DNA from: Bradyrhizobium uaiense
GTDB taxonomy: Bacteria; Pseudomonadota; Alphaproteobacteria; Rhizobiales; Xanthobacteraceae
DNA length: 34,264 nt
NCBI RefSeq assembly: GCF_010811875.1
Contig: NZ_VKHP01000080.1
Span: 1-34,264, forward strand
Direction of reading: 5' to 3'
Positions 15,970 through 23,838 of the stretch are shown piece after piece; the stretch's first letter is position 1, and every line of letters starts with the position of its first letter. Made by a program: the position numbers and the translations under genes. The notes beneath the pieces were generated by a model. That model was not told the DNA's origin. It saw nothing but the letters and a program-made list of their open reading frames with translations, and searched no databases.

Positions 15970-18072
15970 ATGAGTGACGCGCGTGCGACCAGCCGGAGGC
16001 CGGTTCGGATCGGCTTCCGCACCTCGATCATCACGGTGTTCATTGCCGCCGTGCTGGTGGTCGGCCTGACGCTGGTCTATCTCAGCTTCAGGCGGGTTTC
16101 GTCGATCACGGAGATGGCCGCGAGCACCTTCATCGACAAGGTGGGGCAGCTCGGCGCCGACCGCATCGACGCGCAGTTCAAGAACGTGCGCGACAGCCTC
16201 GAGATTCTGGCGGGGCTGCCGGCCGTCCAGGAGGCCGACATCGTGGACAACAGCAAGCTGTACGGCCTGCTGGCTTCGATGCTGCGCAACAATCCGCAGA
16301 TCTTCAATCTCTATGTCGGCTACGAAGACGGCTCGTTCCTGGAGATGGACGTCATCGATCGCGCCAAGCCGCAATTCAGGGCGGCGCTGAATGTCGATCC
16401 CGACGCGGTCTATCGCCTGGTCGTGATCGCCCGCACCGGTGCGGCAACTGCGGCGCCGGTGACGCTGTTCCTCTCGGAAAACCTGATCCAGGTCGCGGAG
16501 GTGGCGGGGCCGCAAAGCTACGACCCGCGGCAGCGGCCCTGGTATGTCGAGGCCTTCAGGGATCGCAAGACATTGCTCACCGGGCCTTATGTCTTCTATG
16601 CGACCGGTGAGCCCGGCTACACGCTGCGCACGCCGCTGAAGGAGGGCCGCCGCGGGGTGGTGGCTGCCGATCTCCTGCTCAATCGCCTCGAGGAGATGCT
16701 GAGCCGGCAGAAGCTCGGCAAATCCGGGCTGGCCTTCCTGTTCAACGATGCTGATCGCATCGTCGGCCATCCCGAGATGCGCGACCTGATGGCCGGGCAC
16801 AGCGACGCGCTGCCCGGGATCGACGCCATCAAGCTGCCGGGCCTGCCTGCTGCGATCCAGGCCTGGCGGAGCGATGGGGGCGCGCAACAATTCTTCACCG
16901 ACGGCGACGGGCGGACGCTGGTTGCAGCCTTTCACCGCATCGAGACGGCCGGCCCGGCCAACATCCGCCTCGCGGTGATTGCCCCGCTCGACGAGTTCTT
17001 CGCCAAGATCATCTCGGAGCGGCGCGCGCTGTTCGCCATCGCGCTCGCCTTTGTGGTCGCGATGCTGCCCTTCGCATTCTGGCTCGGCTCGCTGCTGGCC
17101 CGGTCGCTACGTGAGCTGGCGCGGCAGACCGACGAGATCCAGCACTTCCAACTCGCCGACCAGCCGCGGATGCAATCGGCCATCGACGAGATCGACGAGT
17201 TGGGCCGTTCGGTGTTCACGATGCGCACGGTGGTGCGCAATTTCTCCAGCTTCATTCCGCAGCCGATCGTCCGTCAGCTGATGGAGTCCGGCGCTTCGCT
17301 GCAACTCGGCGGCGTCAGGCGCGAGGTCACGGTCCTCTTCACCGACGTCGCCGACTTCACCGCGAAGACGGAGAAGGCCGATCCGTCGCAGGTCATGATC
17401 TTCACCTCGCGCTATTTCGCGGCGATGTCGGAGGCGATCATGAAGCACCATGGCACCATCGACAAGTTCATCGGCGACGCCGTGATGGCACTGTGGAACG
17501 CGCCGGACGAGGATCCCGATCACGTCATTCATGCCTGCGAGGCCGTGCTGGATTGCCTGCACCGTAACGCCGAATTGAACCGGGCGTTCCGGAGCGAGGG
17601 CTGGCCGGCCTATGCCACACGGTTCGGCCTGCATCTCGGCGACGCCGTGGTCGGCAATGTCGGCTCCGCCGACCGCATGAACTACACCGCGCTCGGTGCC
17701 ACCATCAATCTGGCTTCGCGCCTCGAAGGTCTCAACAAGAACTACGGCACGCAGGTTCTGGTCAGCGCAGCCGTGCGGGCGCGTGCCGAACACAGGTTTG
17801 CGTTCCGCAGCGTCGACCAGATCCGGCCGAAGGGCTTTGCCGAGGCGATCACGGTCTACGAGCTCTGCGGCGAGCGCGGCGATTCGGAGCTGGCGTTCTG
17901 CGCGCGCTGGGAAGCGGTCTACAACTCGATCCGGTATTCGGAGCCCGCCACTGCGTTGCTGGGCATCGCCGATTTCCTGGCCGAGTATCCCTGGGATGGC
18001 GTCGCGCAATATCACGCCGAACGGCTGCGCAATGCCGTTGAGCGGCCGCTGCTCGATCCCTCGGAGCATTGA
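15970..18072 (+). CDS. dCache-containing class III adenylate/guanylate cyclase
   Basis: A 700-residue membrane sensor that should make cAMP (or cGMP). TM1 is about 17-39 and TM2 about 353-377. Between them lies a periplasmic double-Cache domain with the signature DPRQRPWYVEA (185-195). A linker follows, then the cyclase domain (about 450-590): metal ligands Asp459 (LFTDVADFT) and Asp503 (DKFIGDAVMALW), Lys499, and transition-state Asn580 and Arg584 (TINLASRLE). The usual base-selecting Asp after Gly is Ala577 (ALGATIN). The ATG at 15970 is chosen by homology, though ggaggagg is an unusually long 15 nt upstream. Its stop is 1 base before the next gene, implying co-translation with the binding protein. 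Confidence 0.92.
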   Translation: MSDARATSRRPVRIGFRTSIITVFIAAVLVVGLTLVYLSFRRVSSITEMAASTFIDKVGQLGADRIDAQFKNVRDSLEILAGLPAVQEADIVDNSKLYGLLASMLRNNPQIFNLYVGYEDGSFLEMDVIDRAKPQFRAALNVDPDAVYRLVVIARTGAATAAPVTLFLSENLIQVAEVAGPQSYDPRQRPWYVEAFRDRKTLLTGPYVFYATGEPGYTLRTPLKEGRRGVVAADLLLNRLEEMLSRQKLGKSGLAFLFNDADRIVGHPEMRDLMAGHSDALPGIDAIKLPGLPAAIQAWRSDGGAQQFFTDGDGRTLVAAFHRIETAGPANIRLAVIAPLDEFFAKIISERRALFAIALAFVVAMLPFAFWLGSLLARSLRELARQTDEIQHFQLADQPRMQSAIDEIDELGRSVFTMRTVVRNFSSFIPQPIVRQLMESGASLQLGGVRREVTVLFTDVADFTAKTEKADPSQVMIFTSRYFAAMSEAIMKHHGTIDKFIGDAVMALWNAPDEDPDHVIHACEAVLDCLHRNAELNRAFRSEGWPAYATRFGLHLGDAVVGNVGSADRMNYTALGATINLASRLEGLNKNYGTQVLVSAAVRARAEHRFAFRSVDQIRPKGFAEAITVYELCGERGDSELAFCARWEAVYNSIRYSEPATALLGIADFLAEYPWDGVAQYHAERLRNAVERPLLDPSEH

Positions 18073-18073
18073 G

Positions 18074-19090
18074 ATGCGGGTCGAGGGAGGTCCGTTGTCC
18101 CGCAAGACCGATCGGCGACGCGTCCTCATCGGAGTTGCGCTGGGGGCTGCCGCGCTCGCGACGCCAGCAATCGCCCTGAGCCGGGCCCGGCTGCGGCTTG
18201 GCTATCTCCATGTCGTCGCCGTCGACGGCCAGATTCTCACCGGCCTCGATCGCGGCTCGTTCGACCGGGAAGGGATCGACTTCGACCTGGTCGAGTTCGG
18301 CACCGGCCTCGAGGTGGTCGAGGCGATGGCGGCCGGCAAGCTCGACGTCCTGTCGGCCGGTGCCGTCATCTCGAGCCTGCTGCCGCGCGGCGGCTACACC
18401 GCGTTCCTCGTCAACGATATCGAGATCGCGACCGCTCAGCTCTGGGTACGGCCGGATAAGGGCGTGCGGACCTTTGCGGACCTGCGCGGCAAGCGCATCG
18501 CGACCACCAGGATGAGCACGGCCCATATCTTTCTCGATCGCGCATTGCGCGCCAACGGCCTCTCGCTGGCCGATGTCGAAATCGTGAACAACAATATGTC
18601 CGCGGCGGTGAGCGCGTTCATCGCGGGCGAGGTGCCTGCGGTCGCGCTCTGGGTTCCGTTCAACATCGCGGTACGCCAACAAGTGCCCGGCGCCGTCAAG
18701 CTGGTGGACGCATCCGCCTACTATCCGCAGTCCGCCGTGATCGGTGGCTGGGTTGCCCGGGAGGACTATTTTGGCGCCAACCGCGACGTCTTCGCCCGGA
18801 TCATTCGCGGCTGGGCCGACGCCAATGACCACATGCTTCGCAACGGCACGGCCGCGGCCGAGATGTTGCAGAAGCAGCATTATCCGCAGGCGTCGGTCGC
18901 CGACATCGAGGGGGCGTTGGCGGCACAGAAGATGTTCTCGTCGCGGGAGTGGAAACGGCTCTATGCCGACGGCACCGTGGCCAAATGGCTGCAGCAGGTC
19001 AGCGACTTCTTCGCGACCGAGGCGACGATCGCGGCTGCAACGCCGGCCACGCAGTATTTCGATCCGACGCTCTATCTCGCGACGATCTAG
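18074..19090 (+). CDS. Tat-exported NMT1/SsuA-like substrate-binding protein
   Basis: A 338-residue periplasmic binding protein of the type that serves ABC importers of sulfonates, taurine or thiamine precursors. The signal has DRRRVLIGVALGAAALATPAIA, a Tat-like motif. The mature part shows GYLHVVAVDGQILTGLDRG, then VEFGTGLEVVEAMAAGKLDVLSAG, then LRGKRIATTRMSTAHIFLDRAL, the usual NMT1 order. A TTG at 18095 with gggagg 4 nt upstream is an alternative start. No permease or ATPase gene accompanies it. Its place 1 base after the dCache cyclase suggests it may deliver ligand to that sensor or to a transporter elsewhere. Confidence 0.87.
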   Translation: MRVEGGPLSRKTDRRRVLIGVALGAAALATPAIALSRARLRLGYLHVVAVDGQILTGLDRGSFDREGIDFDLVEFGTGLEVVEAMAAGKLDVLSAGAVISSLLPRGGYTAFLVNDIEIATAQLWVRPDKGVRTFADLRGKRIATTRMSTAHIFLDRALRANGLSLADVEIVNNNMSAAVSAFIAGEVPAVALWVPFNIAVRQQVPGAVKLVDASAYYPQSAVIGGWVAREDYFGANRDVFARIIRGWADANDHMLRNGTAAAEMLQKQHYPQASVADIEGALAAQKMFSSREWKRLYADGTVAKWLQQVSDFFATEATIAAATPATQYFDPTLYLATI

Positions 19091-19106
19091 AGCTCCAGCG
19101 CGGCGA

Positions 19107-19388
19107 CTAGGCCGCCATCAGTTGCTCGAGCGCAACAGCCTGTTCGCGGGTCTGGAATGCGATGGCGGTGTGCGTAAAGCCGGTCGAGGCCTGGGTCTGC
19201 GCGATGTGATTGAGGACCTCGGTCCCCTTGACCACGTGAAGGTCCATTCCAGGGCCGGCCGGGAAAATGCCGAGAACGACGTCATAGGCCTCGACGATGG
19301 CCTTCAAGGCGCCGCCCTTGTCTTCCGACGCGTCGATGAAGATACGAACATCCGCGGCGATACTACGAAGTTCGTCAAAGTCGATCAC
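19107..19388 (-). CDS. Small conserved-looking protein of unknown function
   Basis: A 93-residue soluble protein starting at a GTG (19388) with ggag 7 nt upstream. Longer starts give a non-conserved, Cys/Arg-rich extension. The sequence alternates short strands and helices (VRIFIDASED, ALKAIVEAYDVVLGIFP, MDLHVVKGTEVLNHIAQTQ), suggesting a small alpha/beta fold. I do not recognise the family. It converges on the binding-protein gene 16 bp away. It lies 95 bp downstream of the MarR gene on the same strand, with AT-rich sequence between, so it may have its own promoter. Confidence 0.6.
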   Translation of the reverse strand: MIDFDELRSIAADVRIFIDASEDKGGALKAIVEAYDVVLGIFPAGPGMDLHVVKGTEVLNHIAQTQASTGFTHTAIAFQTREQAVALEQLMAA

Positions 19389-19483
19389 TGGAAGTCTCCT
19401 ATACGCAACGCACTGATCGATCCTAGCTACAACTTGCTTACTGAAACATAAATTACACCCGGTTCCACGCCGGACAACCAATG

Positions 19484-20077
19484 CTAGACGCCGGTCGGCG
19501 ACCGCCGCTTGGCGATGCGTTTGACCGGCGCATGCGCCGGCAAGGCATCCCCGCTCTGGTCGGCCATATGAGGAATGCGCTGCTCGATGTGATCGACGAC
19601 ACGGAAGAAGGCTTCCAGCGCCTTGGCGTCGAGGCCGGCCGTGAGATTGCTGTGCCGGCGCAGGATTTCGTCGAGGCTGCGGTCGAGCAGCGCGACGCCC
19701 TCAGCCGTCAGGCGGATCTCGGTCCGGTTCCGGGCGCTGCCTCGGACAGGGGTCAGCTCGATCAGCCCCTTCTTCTTCAGCGACGTCGTCTCGCGGCTGA
19801 CGACGGCCTTGTCCAGTTGCGCGTTGGTCCAGATGTCGTAGGCGCTCGCGGGCTCATGCTCCCTGAGAAAGGACAGCACCCGCCATTCCGCGAGCGACAC
19901 GCCGTAGGCTTCCGGGAAGAACGCGTTGGCATTGGCGCGCAGCTTCGCGACCAGGCTCGAAAGCACCGTCGGCACGTAACGCTCGAAATCGATCACCAGT
20001 TCGGAGCGGGCGTCCTCTTGCGGGGCGCGGCGCGGGGCAGGGGCCTTGGTGCGGCTTGTGGCAGTGCGGCTTTTCAT
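19484..20077 (-). CDS. MarR-family transcriptional regulator
   Basis: A 197-residue regulator. The winged helix spans about 60-135: VSLAEWRVLSFLREHEPASAYDIW, then the recognition helix region DKAVVSRETTSLKKKGLIEL and the wing PVRGSARNRTEIRLTAEG. Basic, Ala/Pro-rich tails at both ends (MKSRTATSRTKAPAPRR, VKRIAKRRSPTGV) are longer than usual. Its ATG overlaps the transporter's stop (ATGA), so it is the last gene of the dioxygenase operon. The likely role is repression of this operon, relieved by an aromatic acid or CoA ester, through the palindrome at 23778-23797 (inference). Confidence 0.9.
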   Translation of the reverse strand: MKSRTATSRTKAPAPRRAPQEDARSELVIDFERYVPTVLSSLVAKLRANANAFFPEAYGVSLAEWRVLSFLREHEPASAYDIWTNAQLDKAVVSRETTSLKKKGLIELTPVRGSARNRTEIRLTAEGVALLDRSLDEILRRHSNLTAGLDAKALEAFFRVVDHIEQRIPHMADQSGDALPAHAPVKRIAKRRSPTGV

Positions 20078-21387
20078 TCTTTCACGAGTTGAGAGCGCGC
20101 GATCAAGACCAGGACCGCCGCGAGGAGGAGCACGCCTGTTACCACGAGGAATCCGATGGTGAAACTGCCCGAGGCGTCCTTGGCGCGTCCGATCACGATC
20201 GGGATCGTCGCACCTCCGATGCTGCCGATCATGCCGACCAGCCCGATCGCTCCCGGTGCGCTCTGCCGCGACATGTAGGACTGCGGGATCGTCCAGAACA
20301 CGGCCTGCGTGCCATAGACGCCGACATTGGCGACCATGAACCCGATGATGATCCAGACGGGCGATGTCGAGAAGGCGGCGATGGCGAAGCCGGCGGCTGC
20401 GATCACGAAGGTCATCGCCGCATAGTAGAAGCGTTCGCCGACATGATCGGAGTGCCGCGACAAGGCAATCATGCCGATCAGCCCGGCGATCGGCGGGATC
20501 GCGGTCACGAAGCCGACCTGCGAATTCGGCAGGCCGAACGACTTGATGATCTGCGGCAGCCAGGGGAACAGCGAAGCAAGTCCGCAGAACAGGCCGAAAT
20601 TGCACAGGCCGAACAGCAGCACCATCGGCTTGGTGATGGTCCGCAGCACGCCCTCGGCATGCACCACCCCGGTTGCCTTGGCGTCGCGCTCCAGCGCTCC
20701 GATCAGCCAGTTGCGCTGTGCGGCCGACAGCCAGCTCGCCTGCTGCGGACGGTCGGTCAGATAGAAGATGCCGACGATCCCGAGGATGATGGGCGGCACG
20801 CCTTCGAGGATGAACAGCCATTTCCAGCCCGCGATGCCGAACGTTCCATTCAATTCGAGGATCGCGCCCGAGATCAGCGAGGCGAAGATATAGGAGATCG
20901 GCACCGCATAGTTGAACATCGCGTTGTAGCGGGCGCGGTAGCTGAACGGAAACCAGAGGCTGAGCAGCAGCATCACGCCGGGAAACAGGCCGGACTCGGC
21001 AAAACCGAGGAAGCCGCGGAATGCATAGAGGCTGAGCGGGCCCTGCGTGAACGCCATCAGCACCGTGGCGATGCCCCACAGGATCGCGATCCGCGTCAGC
21101 GTGATCCGTGCGCCGTATTTGGCGAGGATCAGATTGCTCGGGATCTCGAAAATGGCATAGGTGAAGTACATGATCCCGACCGCGATGCCGAACATCTCGG
21201 CGTTGAGCCCGAGCTCCTTGTTCATCTGCAGCGCGGCAAAGGAGATGTTTCCGCGGTCGAGAATGGCGAGAAAGTACATCGCCATGACGAACCACATCAG
21301 GCGCAGCGCGACCTTACGGACCGTGCTGCGTTCGATTTCCGGATCGGCGGTCGCAATCGCCGCCTTGTCCATCACGACTTCGGTCAT
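20074..21387 (-). CDS. MFS transporter, anion:cation symporter family
   Basis: A 437-residue twelve-helix major facilitator. The first helix ends in LDRGNISFAAL (44-54), the DRxNxS-type signature of the ACS family, which imports organic anions such as phthalate, tartrate or glucarate with protons. Other markers are FEIPSNLILAKYGARITLTR (about 82-101) and GFLGFAESGLFPGVMLLLSLWFP (about 126-148). It lies between the dioxygenase ferredoxin (37 bp upstream) and the MarR gene (4-base overlap), so the cargo is probably the aromatic substrate of the dioxygenase. ggggaa precedes the ATG. Confidence 0.92.
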   Translation of the reverse strand: MTEVVMDKAAIATADPEIERSTVRKVALRLMWFVMAMYFLAILDRGNISFAALQMNKELGLNAEMFGIAVGIMYFTYAIFEIPSNLILAKYGARITLTRIAILWGIATVLMAFTQGPLSLYAFRGFLGFAESGLFPGVMLLLSLWFPFSYRARYNAMFNYAVPISYIFASLISGAILELNGTFGIAGWKWLFILEGVPPIILGIVGIFYLTDRPQQASWLSAAQRNWLIGALERDAKATGVVHAEGVLRTITKPMVLLFGLCNFGLFCGLASLFPWLPQIIKSFGLPNSQVGFVTAIPPIAGLIGMIALSRHSDHVGERFYYAAMTFVIAAAGFAIAAFSTSPVWIIIGFMVANVGVYGTQAVFWTIPQSYMSRQSAPGAIGLVGMIGSIGGATIPIVIGRAKDASGSFTIGFLVVTGVLLLAAVLVLIARSQLVKE

Positions 21388-21424
21388 CGCCGTTTCCCCC
21401 GCTTCTTGTTTTTAGGTGGCCGCC

Positions 21425-21748
21425 CTACGCGGGCAGGCAGACTTCCAGCCGGTCGCCTGTCACGCGGACGGGATAGGTCTGGATGTCGATCTCGACCGGG
21501 CTGGTCAGCGCTTCGCCGGTTCGGATGTCGAAGCGGCCCATATGCAGCGGACATTCGATCTCGCAGCCGTCCAGCATGCCGTCGGACAGCAGCGCCTCCG
21601 CATGGGTGCAGATGTTGCTGGTGGCGTAGAATTCATTGCCGACGCGATAGAGCGCGATGTGATGCCTGCCGATTTCAATGCCGTGCGGCTCGCCTTCGCT
21701 CAGCGCGCTGAGTGCGGCAGCTTCGTGCCAGGTTCCCTGATCCGTCAT
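21425..21748 (-). CDS. Rieske-type ferredoxin of a ring-hydroxylating dioxygenase
   Basis: A 107-residue [2Fe-2S] protein that passes electrons from a reductase to the terminal oxygenase. The cluster ligands are Cys47 and His49 (ICTHAEALLS) and Cys66 and His69 (ECPLHMGRFD), giving C-x-H-x16-C-x2-H. Length is normal for this class. It follows the beta-subunit gene by 8 bp. The matching NADH:ferredoxin reductase is not in the operon or elsewhere in the window, so electrons must come from a reductase encoded elsewhere. Confidence 0.93.
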   Translation of the reverse strand: MTDQGTWHEAAALSALSEGEPHGIEIGRHHIALYRVGNEFYATSNICTHAEALLSDGMLDGCEIECPLHMGRFDIRTGEALTSPVEIDIQTYPVRVTGDRLEVCLPA

Positions 21749-21756
21749 ATGTTCTC

Positions 21757-22272
21757 TCAGATGCTGTAGAAGTCGAGCACGGTCGGGACGTGATCATTGA
21801 CCAGCGTGATGACCTTGCGCGCGATCTTCCAGGTGCTGCCTTCGCGTCTCAGCGTGTGCTCATAGCGCCCGTGACGGAGATGCTCCTTTGCCACGCGCGG
21901 GTCGTAGACGTGAACCGCGAACACCGAGTGGCAAATGATCTCGTCAGGTCCGGTCTCGGATGCCTCGAGGTTCGAGACCTGATGCACGGTGCGCGGCAGC
22001 GGCAGCGCGGTGATGGATTTGCGTGACTCGATGCGCGCGATCCGCTCTTCCAGCCCGCGCCGCGCATCGTGGTAGAGCAGCGAGACCTGCGTGTCGGGAT
22101 CATTGGTGGTGGTGTATTCGTCGAGCCATCCCGGTACCCAATAGACGGCATCTTCGCTGTACATCGCGACCCAGTCGGCCCATTCGCCGGTGTCGAGCAG
22201 GCGGGCCTCGCGGAAGATGGTCGCGGCTGCGAAAGCGTGTGCTTCCGTTTGCATGGTCGTGTTTGCAGCCAT
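21757..22272 (-). CDS. Aromatic-ring-hydroxylating dioxygenase beta subunit
   Basis: A 171-residue SnoaL/NTF2-like small subunit of the oxygenase hexamer. Typical segments are FREARLLDTGEWADWVAMY (20-38), EDAVYWVPG (40-48), RRGLEERIARIES (71-83) and the C-terminal WKIARKVITLVNDHVP. It has a structural role, with no metal ligands. Its ATG overlaps the alpha-subunit stop by one base, as expected of translationally coupled alpha-beta pairs. Although the alpha gene is frameshifted, this gene looks intact. Confidence 0.92.
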   Translation of the reverse strand: MAANTTMQTEAHAFAAATIFREARLLDTGEWADWVAMYSEDAVYWVPGWLDEYTTTNDPDTQVSLLYHDARRGLEERIARIESRKSITALPLPRTVHQVSNLEASETGPDEIICHSVFAVHVYDPRVAKEHLRHGRYEHTLRREGSTWKIARKVITLVNDHVPTVLDFYSI

Positions 22273-23644
22273 CACACGCTCTCCCCAGCGGCGTGCTGCA
22301 ACAGCCTGCGCCACTCGCGATACCCAGGGTGGAAATTGGTCTCGCCGCCGAAGCTGGTCGGGCCGAACGACCATTCGGACGGGTTTACGCCGAGTTCGCG
22401 CGTATGCAGGCTCTCGCCGTGGCCGATGTCGGCGACGCCGCGCAGATAACCTTGCGTGGGTGCGGCGGTCGTCGCGTCGTAGCCGGTCTGGCAGAATTCG
22501 TACATCACATTGTCGTCGGAACTCGCGAGCCCTGACGCGTTGAAGAAGTCCTCGTAGTTGCGGATCCGAAGCGTGCGCGCGGCGGCACTTTCGCCGACCG
22601 GAGCAAGGCAATGCGACACCATCTCGGTCTTGTCGGGCGCCAGCGGTCGCCAGGTCCGCACCTGCGCCGACAGGATGTCGATGACCTGCAGGTTCGGGAA
22701 AATCGTGAGGTTGCGCTGGCGAAGCATCCACTTGGCGCGGGTGCTGCCGACGCGCTGCCGCACGGCATCGAGGCGCGCCGGGTCCATGCCGAGCGGACGG
22801 CCATAGAGCTGCGTGCGCTTGATCGACCAGTTGACGGCGTGGCCATAGTCGAAGCTGAAACTGCCTTGGCCTTCCTGCTCGCCTTCCGGCTCCGCGGTGA
22901 ACCCGGCGTCCGGTCCGGCGGTGGTGTTGCGCTTCTTGAGGATATCGACGTAGGAGCTGTGGGTGGTCGCGAAATGATAGTAGTCGAGACCGTTCTCGAA
23001 CTGCAGCTTCCAGTTTGCGTCGAACGTATAGGTGCTGGCGCCCGGCACGAACTCGACTTCACCGCTGTCGCTCTGATCGATGATGAGGTCGAGGAAAGCG
23101 CGGGTGTCGCCGAGGAAGTCTTCGAGCGGCGGAACGTCGGCGGAAAGGCTCGCGAACAGGAAGCCGCGATACGAGCCGAGCCGGGCGACCGGAAGCAGGT
23201 CGTGATTCTGGTTCGAGAAAGAGGGCGGATACTGCCCGCTCGCTTCCTCCGTCACCGAGATGTTGCGCCCGCTCGAATCGTAGGCCCAGCCGTGGTAGCG
23301 GCAGACATGAAACTTCTGCCGGCCCTGCTTGAACGGGCAGACGATGGTTCCGCGATGCCGGCAGGTGTTGAGGAAGGCGCCGACCTTACCGTCGGCGCTC
23401 CGCATCACCAGGATTGGATGCCGACCGATATGGGTGGTGACGAAGTCGTTGGACCGGGAATTTGGGATTCCAGGCCGATGAAATTCCACGTGGCCTCGAA
23501 CACATGCCGGAGCTCGGCGTCGAACACCTCCGGATCGCTGAAGATCCGGCGATCGACCTGGAAGATGCGTTCGGCGGGGCGATCGTCAATCAGCCGGGAA
23601 ATCTCCAGCAGCCTGGCCGCGTGGCTCTGCGAAGCAGCATTCAT
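22272..23644 (-). pseudogene. Dioxygenase alpha subunit with a frameshift near codon 65
   Basis: The gene starts at ATG 23644 behind agggagga and reads MNAASQSHAARLLEISRLID to FIGLESQIPGP, then runs out of frame. The true continuation, NDFVTTHIGRHPILVMRSADGKVG, lies one frame over from about 23450 and is open to the stop at 22272. One base is missing at 23450-23453 (ggtcc|aac). The total length, one less than 458 codons, agrees. All catalytic parts follow the lesion. In the restored numbering the Rieske ligands are Cys95, His97, Cys115 and His118. The mononuclear iron motif GLDYYHFATTH has Asp221, His224 and His229. It resembles benzoate/anthranilate-type large subunits. Either the gene is dead or a homopolymer base (ccc to cc) was lost in sequencing; the intact rest favours a recent or artefactual event. 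Confidence 0.85.
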
Positions 23645-23777
23645 AGCGTCCTCCCTTCGGTCGACCGCCGGCTGCACAGGCGAACCCCAAGGTCGCCCGC
23701 AGAGCCATTGCAGTTCACGGCTCTCGTCGTTCCACGACGTGAGCAGCCGGCTTGATCGCCAATCTTGGGATGACTCT

Positions 23778-23797
23778 ATAGTTGTCATGACAACTAT
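23778..23797. promoter_or_regulatory. Perfect 20-bp palindrome, likely MarR operator
   Basis: atagttgtcatgacaactat reads the same on both strands. It sits 133 bases upstream of the dioxygenase alpha start, in the 194-bp gap behind the LysR gene. MarR dimers typically bind near-perfect palindromes of this size. The operon ends in a MarR gene, so this is the natural autoregulated operator. It could also be bound by the neighbouring LysR protein, though its T-N11-A pattern is less clear. Confidence 0.65.
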
Positions 23798-23838
23798 GGT
23801 CAAGTCGATTGGTTGCCAAGGGCGGAGCTCGGGGAGCG

